Shown here one piece after another: positions 7,818-17,311 of a DNA stretch of 64,000 nucleotides (the stretch's first letter is position 1; each line of letters begins with the position of its first letter). The translations under genes and the position numbers were made by a program. Origin of the DNA: Chitinophagales bacterium (GTDB taxonomy: Bacteria; Bacteroidota; Bacteroidia; Chitinophagales; Saprospiraceae); contig JAFLBO010000031.1 in NCBI GenBank assembly GCA_017303475.1, forward strand, positions 1 to 64,000, in the 5' to 3' direction. Under the pieces are notes generated by a model. It was not told the origin of the DNA, made no database searches, and saw only the letters and a program-made list of their open reading frames with translations.

Positions 7818-9956
7818 ATGAGACAATTATTCGCCCTTTTAACGCTTTTGCTGGTATTAACCGTTCAGGCGCAAGCCCAGCAAAAGTTTTCCATGGCCGA
7901 CGCTTTTCTGAAACGCGGCGTCTTTACACCCGCCAATTTGCGACAGCTCCAGTGGATTCCCGGGCAGACTCAATTCACCCATGTGGCAGGTAATAAAATT
8001 GTTCGGGTAAATGCGCCCGATATGAAAGCAGATACCCTTGATCTGCTGCCTCAGATCAACGAAAAAATGACAGCACTGGGTGCTAAGCCGCTCGAAAGTT
8101 TGCCCGGTCTCACCTGGATCAATGGAAACGAGTGTTGGTTCCGAACGGAAAAAGACATTTTTACCTATTCACTGACTGAGGGTCTCAGCAGAAAAAACTG
8201 GTATCCGGCAGAAGCCGAAAATGTGGATATTCAAGACAAGACCTACTTTGCTGCGTATACGGTGGGCAACGATCTGTGGGTAAACATAGGAGGCAAAGAA
8301 CTCGGCGTAGCCAAAAGTGAACAGGATGGTATAGTGTATGGTAAAAGTGTACACCGGGATGAATTTGGTATCTTTAAGGGCACTTTCTGGAGTCCTTCTG
8401 GCAGGTATCTGGCTTTCTACCGCATGGACGAAAGCATGGTAACCCAATACCCGATCTATGTGCTGGATTCCATGCCCGCAGTTGCCCGTGAAATTCGATA
8501 TCCATTTGCCGGCGCTAAAAGCCACCACGTAACCCTGGGTATTTTTGATACACAAACGGCTAAAACGCTGTATATCAAGACCGGCGAGCCAGCCGAGCAA
8601 TACCTGACCAACATCTCCTGGACCCCCGACAACAAGTATGTGCTTATTGCGGTGTTGAACCGGGAGCAAAACCATCTTTGGCTCAATCAGTATGATGTTG
8701 TTACGGGAAATTTGGTAAAAACTGTTTACGAAGAAACCTCTGACAAATGGGTTGAGCCGGAAAAGCCTGCTGTTTTTCTGCCCGGTTCAAACGACCAATT
8801 CCTTTGGCAAAGCGAACGGGATGGTTACAACCACCTGTACCTCTGCAGTTTGAACGGCAAAGCCATGAAACAAATCAGCAAAGGCTCAACTCCGGTAGTC
8901 AGCTTTTACGGCTTCGATACCAAGGGCGAAAATTGCTATTATCAAATAGCCGATGAAACAGGGCTGAACCGCTACGTTGTAGCCTGCAACCTGAAGACGG
9001 CTGTTGCAACACGCCTGGCGGAAGATGTTGGTACGCATAACGGACTGATTAACAGCACTGGCGAGTGGGCTTTGGATGTATACACAGAAGCGTCAACACC
9101 AAGAGATATATACCTGAGCAAAGTTGGCAGTAAGTCCGGACGCAAACTGGTGTTCAGTGCCCCCAATCCTATGATAGATTACGCGCTGGGGGCTACACGG
9201 ATGGTTACCCTGACTTCTAAAGGCGGATTCCCATTGAATGCGCGCATGATTTTGCCGGTGGGTTTTGATCCTGCCCAGAAATACCCGGTGCTTGTGTATG
9301 TATATGGAGGCCCGCACGCACAACTGATCACCAATGGCTGGATGAACAGCGCGGAGCTTTGGATGCATCACATGGCTCAGGAAGGTTTTATCATTTTTAC
9401 CGTTGATGGCCGGGGCTCTGCCAATCGAGGTTTTGCGTTTGAAAATGCGATTCACAGAAGGGTAGGGGATGCAGAAATTGAAGACCAATTGACTGGGGTA
9501 GAATACCTGAAAAGTCAGCCGTTTGTTGATCCTGCACGGATCGGGGTATTTGGCTGGAGTTATGGCGGATTCATGACAACCTCGCTAATGACGCGTCCGG
9601 AGTCTAAGGACAATTACAAGTGTGCAGTGGCAGGCGGCCCGGTAATTGACTGGCGCATGTACGAAATCATGTACACAGAACGCTATATGGATACGCCGCA
9701 GGAAAATCCGGATGGCTATGCCAAAAACAGCCTCTTCCAGTACATTGACAACCTGAAAGGGCGTTTATTGATGATACATGGCACTTCGGATGATGTTGTT
9801 CTTTGGCAACATTCCCTCCGCTATATTCGTGAGTGCGTGCGCAGGAACAAGCAAATAGATTATTTTGCTTACCCGGAACACCCTCACAATGTAATGGGTA
9901 GAGACCGGGTGCATCTTTTTGAAAAAATCGAACTTTTTTTCAAGGATAACCTTTGA
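7818..9956 (+). CDS. Dipeptidyl-peptidase IV-like S9 family serine peptidase
   Basis: A 712-residue exported prolyl-oligopeptidase-family enzyme that removes dipeptides from peptide N-termini, expected in the periplasm. An N-terminal signal peptide (LLTLLLVLTVQAQAQ) precedes the DPP-IV beta-propeller and then an alpha/beta-hydrolase domain from about residue 460. The catalytic triad is visible: Ser581 in GWSYGG, Asp658 in HGTSDD, and His690 in HPHNVMG. The ATG at 7818 starts the signal peptide. Bacteroidota use such enzymes for peptide nutrition. The gene lies 10 bases after dedA. Confidence 0.95.
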   Translation: MRQLFALLTLLLVLTVQAQAQQKFSMADAFLKRGVFTPANLRQLQWIPGQTQFTHVAGNKIVRVNAPDMKADTLDLLPQINEKMTALGAKPLESLPGLTWINGNECWFRTEKDIFTYSLTEGLSRKNWYPAEAENVDIQDKTYFAAYTVGNDLWVNIGGKELGVAKSEQDGIVYGKSVHRDEFGIFKGTFWSPSGRYLAFYRMDESMVTQYPIYVLDSMPAVAREIRYPFAGAKSHHVTLGIFDTQTAKTLYIKTGEPAEQYLTNISWTPDNKYVLIAVLNREQNHLWLNQYDVVTGNLVKTVYEETSDKWVEPEKPAVFLPGSNDQFLWQSERDGYNHLYLCSLNGKAMKQISKGSTPVVSFYGFDTKGENCYYQIADETGLNRYVVACNLKTAVATRLAEDVGTHNGLINSTGEWALDVYTEASTPRDIYLSKVGSKSGRKLVFSAPNPMIDYALGATRMVTLTSKGGFPLNARMILPVGFDPAQKYPVLVYVYGGPHAQLITNGWMNSAELWMHHMAQEGFIIFTVDGRGSANRGFAFENAIHRRVGDAEIEDQLTGVEYLKSQPFVDPARIGVFGWSYGGFMTTSLMTRPESKDNYKCAVAGGPVIDWRMYEIMYTERYMDTPQENPDGYAKNSLFQYIDNLKGRLLMIHGTSDDVVLWQHSLRYIRECVRRNKQIDYFAYPEHPHNVMGRDRVHLFEKIELFFKDNL

Positions 9957-9983
9957 TATAGCGCTGTCTGACCGCTTTTCAAT

Positions 9984-10037
9984 ACGCCGCAACGTGAATG
10001 GGTTCATGGTTTATACTATCCATTCGTGTTGCGGCGT
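9984..10037 (+). terminator. Hairpin between the S9 peptidase and the next gene
   Basis: An 18-bp inverted repeat (ACGCCGCAACGTGAATGG and its near complement at 10020-10037) with two mismatches and an 18-nt loop, followed by TTT. It starts 27 bases after the peptidase stop. It may terminate the dedA-peptidase transcript. The arms are ordinary, not word arrays. Confidence 0.55.
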
Positions 10038-10058
10038 TTTCGCATAAATCAATGTACT

Positions 10059-10925
10059 ATGCGAAAAATACTTCTCCTGTTTGGATTACTGTTCCTGGAA
10101 TCTTTGGCCATTTCTGCCCAGAAAAGTGGCTCGGTTTCTACTATTTACGATCTGAAAGACGCCATTGCACAGAAACTGGTCAGCGTGAAAGTAGAAGGCA
10201 AAGGCGGCCATGAGGGAGAAACCTTGAAACTGGTTTGTAAAAATTTGCGAGGCAAGTACCTGCGTCTGCGTATTCCCCAGGGACAGCTCATGGAACCCGC
10301 CGATTCAGCTCAACAAACGCTGGTTGTTTCAACAGAATTACTCTTGGCGGTGACTGCCAAAACTCCGGCAGAAGCTACACTTAAGACTTTTTGTACCCAG
10401 GCTGGAGAAATATCGCCCAGAGCGGCAGAGTCATTTGCCATTGGCGCAATGGCGCCCGCGCAACTCTGTAATTTGTTGAAATTCATGACCGAAAAGGGCA
10501 AAACAGATAGCCCCAATGCGCAAACGGCTGTATGGTGTTTGCTAAGCGGCAGATCGCTGGGCTCTATTGATGATCCCGAGCTTACCAGATTTGTTGCTGA
10601 ACAACTGGGCAAAAACGTGCCCACCTACAAAGTTAAACACCGAACGGTAGAATACCTGCCCGGAGAACGAGCAGAACTGGGTAAAGCCCTGGTGGTTGAA
10701 TCTAATTTCACCTACTATCTGGAAAAGGATGAACGGGTACTGATGGTATTGCTTGATTCCTCCGGGAAACAAATTAAACAGGTATCCAAAGAAGAACTCA
10801 TGAAAGCCGGTGAGCACCGCACCGGCCTGCGATTGGAAGTGTACAACCTGAATTCAGATAAATACACCCTGCGTATGCAAACCAAATCCGGGAAAGTCAT
10901 TAAGGATATGGAAGTAGAATTTTAA
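10059..10925 (+). CDS. Exported protein of unknown function
   Basis: A 288-residue protein with a clear signal peptide (MRKILLLFGLLFLESLAISAQ) and no domain I recognise. The body is mixed alpha/beta with an early segment KVEGKGGHEGETLKLVCKN and a C-terminal beta-rich half (YLEKDERVLMVLLDSSGKQI). No sorting domain, lipobox or membrane anchor is visible, so a periplasmic location is likely. The ATG at 10059 was chosen to begin the signal peptide. It converges with the next gene across only 15 bases that include a TCAC tetranucleotide run. Confidence 0.72.
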   Translation: MRKILLLFGLLFLESLAISAQKSGSVSTIYDLKDAIAQKLVSVKVEGKGGHEGETLKLVCKNLRGKYLRLRIPQGQLMEPADSAQQTLVVSTELLLAVTAKTPAEATLKTFCTQAGEISPRAAESFAIGAMAPAQLCNLLKFMTEKGKTDSPNAQTAVWCLLSGRSLGSIDDPELTRFVAEQLGKNVPTYKVKHRTVEYLPGERAELGKALVVESNFTYYLEKDERVLMVLLDSSGKQIKQVSKEELMKAGEHRTGLRLEVYNLNSDKYTLRMQTKSGKVIKDMEVEF

Positions 10926-10928
10926 TAT

Positions 10929-10948
10929 TCACTCACTCACTCACTCAT
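10929..10948. repeat. TCAC/GTGA tetranucleotide run containing a stop codon
   Basis: About five tandem copies of the tetramer (TCAC on the plus strand, GAGT on the minus strand). The TGA stop of the minus-strand gene (10941-10943) is inside the run. The same arrangement recurs at 18357-18375, 23739-23777 and, with longer words, at 32961 and 44187. Confidence 0.85.
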
Positions 10949-11828
10949 TGATTCCCTGCTCTTTCAGTGTTTGCCGTAACAAAGGCTCCAACTCTGCTTG
11001 TTGAGCTTCATTCCGGATTCGTTTGGTAAGTTCATCGTATAATTCCTGTGATGGGATTTTATCAATCTGGTAAGTGAGCAAACCAACCAGTCGGGCATAA
11101 CGCCTGCGTTGATACCAAAACCAGCCAATGATGGCTATAGCCACCAGTCCCAGGGCTATCAATAACTGCTGAGCCTGGCGTTGTACAAATGGAACATCCT
11201 TACGCACCAGTTTTTCAATGCGCCCCATAATACTGTCTACAGTTGGTTGCAGAGCGCTATGTACCAGTTCCTGGGCAAGCACTTGAGTGCTGTCGTCCAG
11301 CGCCCCCCGAACAATAAGTTGAACTTTTTCCCGGGCAGTTTCTGCATCAAAATCATCGAGCGCTTTTTGAATCATATCGCTCAGCATGCTTTTGGTTTGC
11401 TTTTTAAGAGAGCCGGTTGATTCTTCAATAATGCTGATCAGGAATTTTTTGAGTTCCTCATCCTTCACATTGTCTTTAAGGCCGTCAAGTCTGGCCTCCA
11501 GAGTTTGGCCAAGCGAGTCCAGTTGTATGCGACTCATTTTGCCCAGTGCAGCGATACGATATTCCAGCTTTTTAAAATCAGGATCCAGGGTGTCCATTAC
11601 CCCTTTCAGCCCAATAATGAGGTTTTGAGAAATAAGCCGGGCGCTATCCGCAAACCCCATAGCAGCTTGCTGGCTGGCAGACCGGGCCATACTGTCCAGG
11701 TAAATCTGGTTGGAGGCTTTGAACCTGGCGAGGTCTGCGTTGTTTAGGTTCTTTCCCAGTATATTGCACTGGGAAAACAAAAAAAGTAAAAGGGTTCCAG
11801 TAAAGCCGGCAGCACAAAGTTGTTTCAT
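10941..11828 (-). CDS. Lipoprotein with C-terminal membrane helix, function unknown
   Basis: A 295-residue protein with an N-terminal lipobox-like end (LLLFLFSQC), a long helical amphipathic region (roughly residues 30-220), and one membrane helix near residues 226-243 (LLIALGLVAIAIIGWFW), followed by an Arg-rich cytoplasmic-type tail. The ATG at 11828 was chosen because it starts the lipoprotein signal; the longer frame to 11972 reads through probable promoter DNA. No family was recognised. It may be an envelope-spanning or inner-membrane helical protein. Its last codons and stop lie in the GAGT tetramer run. Confidence 0.7.
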   Translation of the reverse strand: MKQLCAAGFTGTLLLFLFSQCNILGKNLNNADLARFKASNQIYLDSMARSASQQAAMGFADSARLISQNLIIGLKGVMDTLDPDFKKLEYRIAALGKMSRIQLDSLGQTLEARLDGLKDNVKDEELKKFLISIIEESTGSLKKQTKSMLSDMIQKALDDFDAETAREKVQLIVRGALDDSTQVLAQELVHSALQPTVDSIMGRIEKLVRKDVPFVQRQAQQLLIALGLVAIAIIGWFWYQRRRYARLVGLLTYQIDKIPSQELYDELTKRIRNEAQQAELEPLLRQTLKEQGINE

Positions 11829-11932
11829 GGTAGGGTTGTGAGGATTTGCTCCTACAAACCTCGGTAATTTCCCGGAATCCTGCGCATCAACTTTCCCTGG
11901 GCGGATTTTCCTAATCCTCCGACACAACCCCT

Positions 11933-11940
11933 TACTTTTG
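11933..11940 (+). promoter_or_regulatory. Candidate -7 element (TACTTTTG)
   Basis: TACTTTTG fits the Bacteroidota -7 consensus TAnnTTTG and lies 36 bases before the ATG at 11976. No convincing TTTG is present 19-21 bases upstream, so the call rests on the -7 box alone. Confidence 0.35.
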
Positions 11941-11975
11941 CAGTTTAACCCGCCGGAAAACTCTCCATCCATACA

Positions 11976-12590
11976 ATGACCGCAGAACTTCTGTTTGGCA
12001 GCCTGGCATTGAGTCTATTACATGCCGCCATACCCAATCACTGGCTACCCATTGTGGCCATAGGCAAACGCCAGGGCTGGACAGCCGGGAAAGCCTCCCG
12101 GATTACCTTGATGGCAGGATCCGCTCATGCAATTAGTACTGTATTGATTGGGTTGCTGGTAAGCCTTACCGGATGGCAATTGGCCTCCTGGACAGAAATA
12201 TTTATGGAGACAGCCGCTCCAGTATTGCTGATTGCCCTTGGCCTGGTATTTATCTGGCGACATTATTACCACCAGCATTTTCATTTGCATAAACCGGTTT
12301 CAGATCAATTGCCTGAAAAACAATTGATTATAGCCCTGGCAATGGCTATGTTTTTATCACCTTGTCTGGAAATCGGAGCCTTTTTTCTGATGGCAGGCAG
12401 CCAGGGATCCTGGGCGGTTATCCAGTTGTCTTTATTGTATACCCTTACTACCGTAGGAGGTATGGTTGTTTGGGTTCAACTGGTTTGGCATGGACTGAAT
12501 CTTGCCAACTGGCATGCTCTTGAACATTATGCAGGCATTATTTCCGGCGTTGTACTTATTCTCGCCGGAATCTTTAGTTTTCTACATTAA
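11976..12590 (+). CDS. Polytopic membrane protein, NicO/UreH-like (putative metal transporter)
   Basis: A 204-residue protein with about six membrane helices. The first helix carries HAAIPNHWLPIVAIGKRQGW, resembling the His-containing first-helix motif of NicO/UreH/RcnA-type nickel-cobalt transporters. A His-rich loop (HYYHQHFHLHK, near residues 96-106) supports metal handling. A second half-motif SPCLEIGAFFLMAG is seen in the fourth helix. Substrate and direction are not determinable. It is monocistronic by context: divergent upstream, and convergent downstream with the giant SprB-repeat gene. Its TAA stop is followed immediately by an ACGGNNN heptamer array. Confidence 0.65.
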   Translation: MTAELLFGSLALSLLHAAIPNHWLPIVAIGKRQGWTAGKASRITLMAGSAHAISTVLIGLLVSLTGWQLASWTEIFMETAAPVLLIALGLVFIWRHYYHQHFHLHKPVSDQLPEKQLIIALAMAMFLSPCLEIGAFFLMAGSQGSWAVIQLSLLYTLTTVGGMVVWVQLVWHGLNLANWHALEHYAGIISGVVLILAGIFSFLH

Positions 12591-12745
12591 ACGGCTTACG
12601 GTAGACGGTGGACGGCCTACGGTGGACGGTTATGAGCTCGGGATAGTCAAAAATGCTCTCATACCCGAGCCCACTACCGTCCACCGTAAGCCGTCTACCG
12701 TCCACCGTCCACCGTCTACCGTAGGCCGTCTACCGTCTTCCGTCT
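12591..12745. repeat. Mirror-image ACGGNNN heptamer arrays between convergent genes
   Basis: The whole 155-base gap between two convergent stop codons is made of 7-nt words. On the plus strand six ACGGNNN words follow the TAA at 12588-12590 directly. On the minus strand about ten ACGGNNN words follow the TAA of the 12746 gene. NNN is mostly TAG, TGG, CCT or CTT. The arms meet around a GCTCGGG/CCCGAGC pair with a loop near 12640-12665. The gap can fold into a long, slipped hairpin. It has no coding potential. Confidence 0.92.
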
Positions 12746-15700
12746 TTACTCCTTCACAAACTTCAAACTCAACACCTGCCCATTGGTTGTATTAACCACC
12801 AGACAATACATGCCGGATGGAATGTTTTGAACATCAATGGGTTGTGTCAACGATTTAAGTGGAATTTCCTGAACAAGACTTCCACGCAGGTCAACCAACT
12901 GAGCACTAAGTACATCGAGATCAATGATTTCGAGTTGGATGAAGGTGCTGCTTGGGTTTGGCCACAGTTTGAGTGTGCCGGTCTCTGTCAGGTCGGAAGT
13001 GCCAACAGTATTGGTGATAGTTATTGGGGCAAGCGCAGAAGTGCAGCCATTTCCATCGGTGATAACCAGGGCGTAAGAACCAGCGCCAAGGCCGTTCAAA
13101 TCCTCAGTGCTGGCAAATGGAACGCCATTTTTGCTCCAGGCATAGGTGAATGGCCCCACACCTACCGCAGTCACAGAAATAGAACCCACCTGCTGACCGT
13201 TCATATCGTTGATGATTTGGTCAATCAGGATGTCAGAAGTTGGGAAAACAGTAATATTAAAGGAACATGTCCCATTATTTCCTGAATCATCTGTGGCCTG
13301 GTAAACAATCACAGTGGTACCTTCATCAAACACTGACCCGCTCGCCGGACCACTGATGACGATTGGAGGAATCGGTACGTTACAGTTATCGGTTACCGAA
13401 GGAGTGCCATAACTAATGAATCCTGGTTCGCAAACCTGAATGTCGGCCGGGCAGGTCAAGGTAGGCGCTAAATTGTCGGTAGCCACAATACTGAAGCTAA
13501 CCACATCTACACAGGCGTTAGCATCCGTAACGGATACACTGTAATTGCCCACACCAAGGCTTCCGGGATTGCCACCCTGCCAGTTGTAGCTGTATGGTGA
13601 AGTGCCCCCGGTAACTGTAATTTCAACCTGGCCGTCGGTATCATCAGGACAAAGCACATTTTGAATATTTACAGCAGAAGCCACCAATTCATTCGGTTGA
13701 CCAATATTCACTGTTTGGCTGATGGTGCACCCTGCGCCATCAGAGGCTGAAACGGTGTAAGTGCCTGCTGTCAGGTTGCTGATGCTTTGTGTGCTGGCGC
13801 CATTGCTCCAGTTGTAGCTGTAGGGCTGGGTACCATTGCTGAGGGTAATGGTTGCCTGGCCATTGGCGGAGCCAAAACAGCTTGTGTTAACTGCGCTGAT
13901 GCTTGCGTTAAGAGCGCAGTTAAAGGCGGCAACATTCACGGATTGCTGGGCGGTACAGCCATTGGCATCGGTTACAGAAACTGTGTAGGTGCCCGGTGCA
14001 AGACCTGAAATAGACGAAGTGGAACCTCCTGTACTCCATTGATACTGGTATCCTGCCGTTCCACCGGTTGGATTGGCCGTTGCAGTACCATCAGTAGCGC
14101 CAATGGCAGTAACTCCTGTTGCAGTAGCATTCACCGACAATGCCGGTGGCTCTGTAATGTTTACGCTGAATACAGCAGGACATCCGCCCCCATCTACTAC
14201 ATTGACGGTGTAAGTACCCGGAGCCAGGTTGTTGACGCTTTGGGTGGTTGCTCCGTTAGACCAGTTGTAGGAAACCGGGTTGGTTGCGCCTGTTAGGGAT
14301 ACAGCTGCCAGACCATCGTTGGATCCCTGACAGCTTACCTGCGTAGCAGAAATGCTTCCACTCAGGTTGCAACCGAAGGCATTCACTGTAACGGTTTCTA
14401 CAGATACGCAGCCGTTGGTATCTGTAACAGAAACCGTGATGGGTCCAGGAGCAAGGTTGGTAATGGTTTGTGTAGTAGCGCCGTTGCTCCACAGGTAGGT
14501 GTAAGCAGCAGTGCCGCCGCTTGGATTCGCTGAGGCGGTTCCATCATTGGCGCCAAGGGCTGTTTCTCCAGTTGCGCTGGCATTGGCTAGCAGTTGATCC
14601 GGCTGAATAATGCTTACGGATAGGGTAGTGGAGCAACTTTCGCCGTCGGTAACAGAAACAAAATAGGTTCCCGCCACCAGATTAGCGGCAGTAGCGGTAG
14701 AGTCGCCGGTGTTCCAGGCATAAGTAAACACGCCATTTCCGCCGGCGCCTGCCACGGTGGCTGAGCCGTTGCTGCCATTAAAACAACTCACCTGCTGAAT
14801 GCTGGTTACTGCAGCCGTTACCGGAGGAGAAAGTTTCACCTTAACACTGTCAAGGCTGGTACATCCATTCTCGATATTCGTGATTTTCAGGAAATATTTA
14901 CCCACACTGTCTACTACCGGTGTAAGGGTTGTGTCTCCGGAAACAATATGTCCGCCTTCTTTGGCGGTCCACAGATACTTGAAATTAGGTCCCTGAGACG
15001 AAGGCGTGGCATTGAGCTGAACGCTGGCATTATTACAGTTCAAATTTGCCGGAGGTACGATGCTGTCTGTTGGTATGGTGGTGTTTTCTACCACAGTTAC
15101 CACAGCAGAAGAGGTGCAACCATTGGCTGTGCCGGTTACTACAAGGGTATAAAGACCGGGATTGTAGGTAACGGCATTCTGGCTGTTTGACTGAAAATTG
15201 TTGCCGGTCCAGATATAGGAAACATTAGGTGCGGCCGGAGAGCTGCCACTCAGTGTAACAGAATCTACCAGACAGGTGATCTGGCCAGATACAAACGCGG
15301 ATACCCCTGGTGGAGTGGTATTGGATACCACCGTAACCGTATCAAAGCCTCGGCATCCATTCGCCGGATTGGTCACGGCGCCGAAATAATTGCCCCCAAC
15401 CGAAACGCTTGGGTTGGGGATATTGGAAGAAAATCCATTGGGTCCTGTCCACTCAAAGGTGGCATTAGGCGTATTGGTAGTCAGGTTAAGGGAAACCGAA
15501 TTAACCACGCAGGTCAAAATTCCGGAAACAGAACCATTGGCTATTGGCGCAGTCATATCAAAACCAACGGTGGCTACGGCTGTTTTGGTACAACCATTTT
15601 CCGGGTTGGTAACGGTAAGTGTATAAATGCCTGGAGCGTTCACTTCCGGATTTTGTTCAAACTGATTGGCCGGTGAAATGCCCGGCCCTGACCAGGTATA

Positions 15701-17056
15701 GGAGACGCCTGGCGTATTGGAATTGCCGGATAATCGTATTGCAGGATTGATACAAGTAATGGTGCCGCCGCTGGCAGAGGCATCCGGGGGCGAAACCAGG
15801 CACTCCGGAGAGGTAGAGGCGGTAGCAGTACATCCGTTGGTGTTGTTGGTAACCGTAAGCAGGTAGGCGCCACACTTGTTGACAGTTGGGTTCAACGAGT
15901 TAGCGCCGGAAACAATGTTGCCATCGGTAGTTGTCCATTGGTAGCTGAAAGCTGAGCCGGTAGATGAACCTGCGCCGGAAAGTTGCACTTGTGGCGAGAA
16001 ACAATTGATCGCTGAGGGGGCATCTGCAAAGGCCAGTGGAGGATTAACGTTTCCGGTGATGTTGACGGTTGTGGCTTTGGTACAACCGTTGTTATCTGTT
16101 GCTGTAACAGAATAAGTGCCTATTTCATCGAAGATGACCACTTCGCCACTTTGGCCGTTAGACCAATTGAAAGTGTATCCGGGGGTTCCGCCGGTGGCTG
16201 TTGCTGTGGCTGTTGCAGTAGAATTGCAGGTAACGGTGCCGGCCACACTAACACTCAGGTTGAGCACGGTTGGCTGAGTGAGGGTTGTTGAAGCTGTTGC
16301 CGTGCCACTGCCATTAGAACCAGTTACAGTTACGGTGTAAGTACCTGCAGCCAGATTGATGGCTGTTTGGGTGGTTTGGCCACCAGTCCAGGCATAAGTA
16401 TATGGAGGTGTGCCTCCGGTTGCTTCTACGGTAGCGCTTCCGTTAGAGGAACCGTTGCAACTTGGGTTAGTAGTGCTGGTGATTTCTGCGGTCAAAGGTG
16501 GTGGCCCGGCAAAACTGAAGGTAATGTTGTCCCAAACAGGGTTGTCTCCTCCAGAACCGCCAGTTCCATTACACATGTTTCCAATGAAATATGCTTTGAT
16601 GGTACTACCGTTCATGGAGTTGGGCGCTTTCCATTGAAAATCCCAGGAAACAGTTCCACCGGCAAAGTTTTTGCTGTTACGGTGCTCCACATATTCACGG
16701 CTTTGGAGATCCATTTCGGTGCCGGTTCCGTTGCCGGCCACATTAATCAAATCGCCACAGTTTGCGTTGCTGCCATCTACAACCACCAATTGGAAGCCGG
16801 CTTTTACCGGGTTCCCTGAGGAGGCAGTAATTTTCAGGTTGATATCATAAGTGGCGCCGGGATCGGCGGTAGCCGGGAAGCCGGTTACCTCTACGGTTCC
16901 GGTGTAGTTGTTGGCGTTGTGGCATTCATTACAATTCCCGTTAAACGAGGAACCGGTTTTGCCGGTAGGCGGATTGCCATTGTTGGCTAACCAAACCAGA
17001 GACCCAAGCAGGAGACCTGTGATGGGGAACAATCGAGATCGTTGAAATTTTTGCAC
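12746..17056 (-). CDS. Giant exported SprB-repeat protein with choice-of-anchor V domain, HYR domain and T9SS sorting domain
   Basis: A 1436-residue surface or secreted protein. Order: signal peptide; a CxxCH motif (NCNECH, near residue 41) at the head of a Reeler-like choice-of-anchor V domain (about 45-185); SprB-type repeats beginning NPSCNGSSNGSATV (about 190 on); a run of PKD/Ig-like modules with regularly spaced cysteines; more SprB repeats with the recurring phrase APGTYTVSV; an HYR domain (LTCPADIQVC, around 1210); and a type A sorting domain ending LSLKFVKE. The start is GTG at 17056; no upstream ATG is in frame. Such proteins are T9SS cargo and typically act in adhesion or gliding. 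The stop is followed directly by the ACGGNNN array. Confidence 0.9.
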   Translation of the reverse strand: MQKFQRSRLFPITGLLLGSLVWLANNGNPPTGKTGSSFNGNCNECHNANNYTGTVEVTGFPATADPGATYDINLKITASSGNPVKAGFQLVVVDGSNANCGDLINVAGNGTGTEMDLQSREYVEHRNSKNFAGGTVSWDFQWKAPNSMNGSTIKAYFIGNMCNGTGGSGGDNPVWDNITFSFAGPPPLTAEITSTTNPSCNGSSNGSATVEATGGTPPYTYAWTGGQTTQTAINLAAGTYTVTVTGSNGSGTATASTTLTQPTVLNLSVSVAGTVTCNSTATATATATGGTPGYTFNWSNGQSGEVVIFDEIGTYSVTATDNNGCTKATTVNITGNVNPPLAFADAPSAINCFSPQVQLSGAGSSTGSAFSYQWTTTDGNIVSGANSLNPTVNKCGAYLLTVTNNTNGCTATASTSPECLVSPPDASASGGTITCINPAIRLSGNSNTPGVSYTWSGPGISPANQFEQNPEVNAPGIYTLTVTNPENGCTKTAVATVGFDMTAPIANGSVSGILTCVVNSVSLNLTTNTPNATFEWTGPNGFSSNIPNPSVSVGGNYFGAVTNPANGCRGFDTVTVVSNTTPPGVSAFVSGQITCLVDSVTLSGSSPAAPNVSYIWTGNNFQSNSQNAVTYNPGLYTLVVTGTANGCTSSAVVTVVENTTIPTDSIVPPANLNCNNASVQLNATPSSQGPNFKYLWTAKEGGHIVSGDTTLTPVVDSVGKYFLKITNIENGCTSLDSVKVKLSPPVTAAVTSIQQVSCFNGSNGSATVAGAGGNGVFTYAWNTGDSTATAANLVAGTYFVSVTDGESCSTTLSVSIIQPDQLLANASATGETALGANDGTASANPSGGTAAYTYLWSNGATTQTITNLAPGPITVSVTDTNGCVSVETVTVNAFGCNLSGSISATQVSCQGSNDGLAAVSLTGATNPVSYNWSNGATTQSVNNLAPGTYTVNVVDGGGCPAVFSVNITEPPALSVNATATGVTAIGATDGTATANPTGGTAGYQYQWSTGGSTSSISGLAPGTYTVSVTDANGCTAQQSVNVAAFNCALNASISAVNTSCFGSANGQATITLSNGTQPYSYNWSNGASTQSISNLTAGTYTVSASDGAGCTISQTVNIGQPNELVASAVNIQNVLCPDDTDGQVEITVTGGTSPYSYNWQGGNPGSLGVGNYSVSVTDANACVDVVSFSIVATDNLAPTLTCPADIQVCEPGFISYGTPSVTDNCNVPIPPIVISGPASGSVFDEGTTVIVYQATDDSGNNGTCSFNITVFPTSDILIDQIINDMNGQQVGSISVTAVGVGPFTYAWSKNGVPFASTEDLNGLGAGSYALVITDGNGCTSALAPITITNTVGTSDLTETGTLKLWPNPSSTFIQLEIIDLDVLSAQLVDLRGSLVQEIPLKSLTQPIDVQNIPSGMYCLVVNTTNGQVLSLKFVKE

Positions 17057-17311
17057 GCTAGATGGTTTGTGTTTGTAGTGAATAAAACAATGATTGACAA
17101 CATGGGCAGGACATGTTGCCAGGCATTGAACAATAAATTTCGCTTGGGAAATGGGGCCGGAAAGATATACGATGTTACAAGATTAAAGGTTGCAACGTCG
17201 ATTAGCCAAAACCGTATTATTGGTAATATAGTTGTGCCAATGAAAGACAAACGCCTTCATTTCATCAAAATCAGTCAAAAAACAAAGCAAAAAATCAGTT
17301 GAACCGCCTCG
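17057..17311. other. Intergenic region upstream of the SprB-repeat gene
   Basis: A 255-base AT-rich gap between the GTG of the giant gene and the end of nadA, both on the minus strand. It should hold the giant gene's promoter. No clear TTTG/TAnnTTTG pair, hairpin or small gene is visible. Confidence 0.5.

Noticed and set aside
11829..11972. Longer form of the lipoprotein gene starting at 11972
   Set aside because: The added residues would bury the lipoprotein signal, and the DNA holds divergent promoter sequence.
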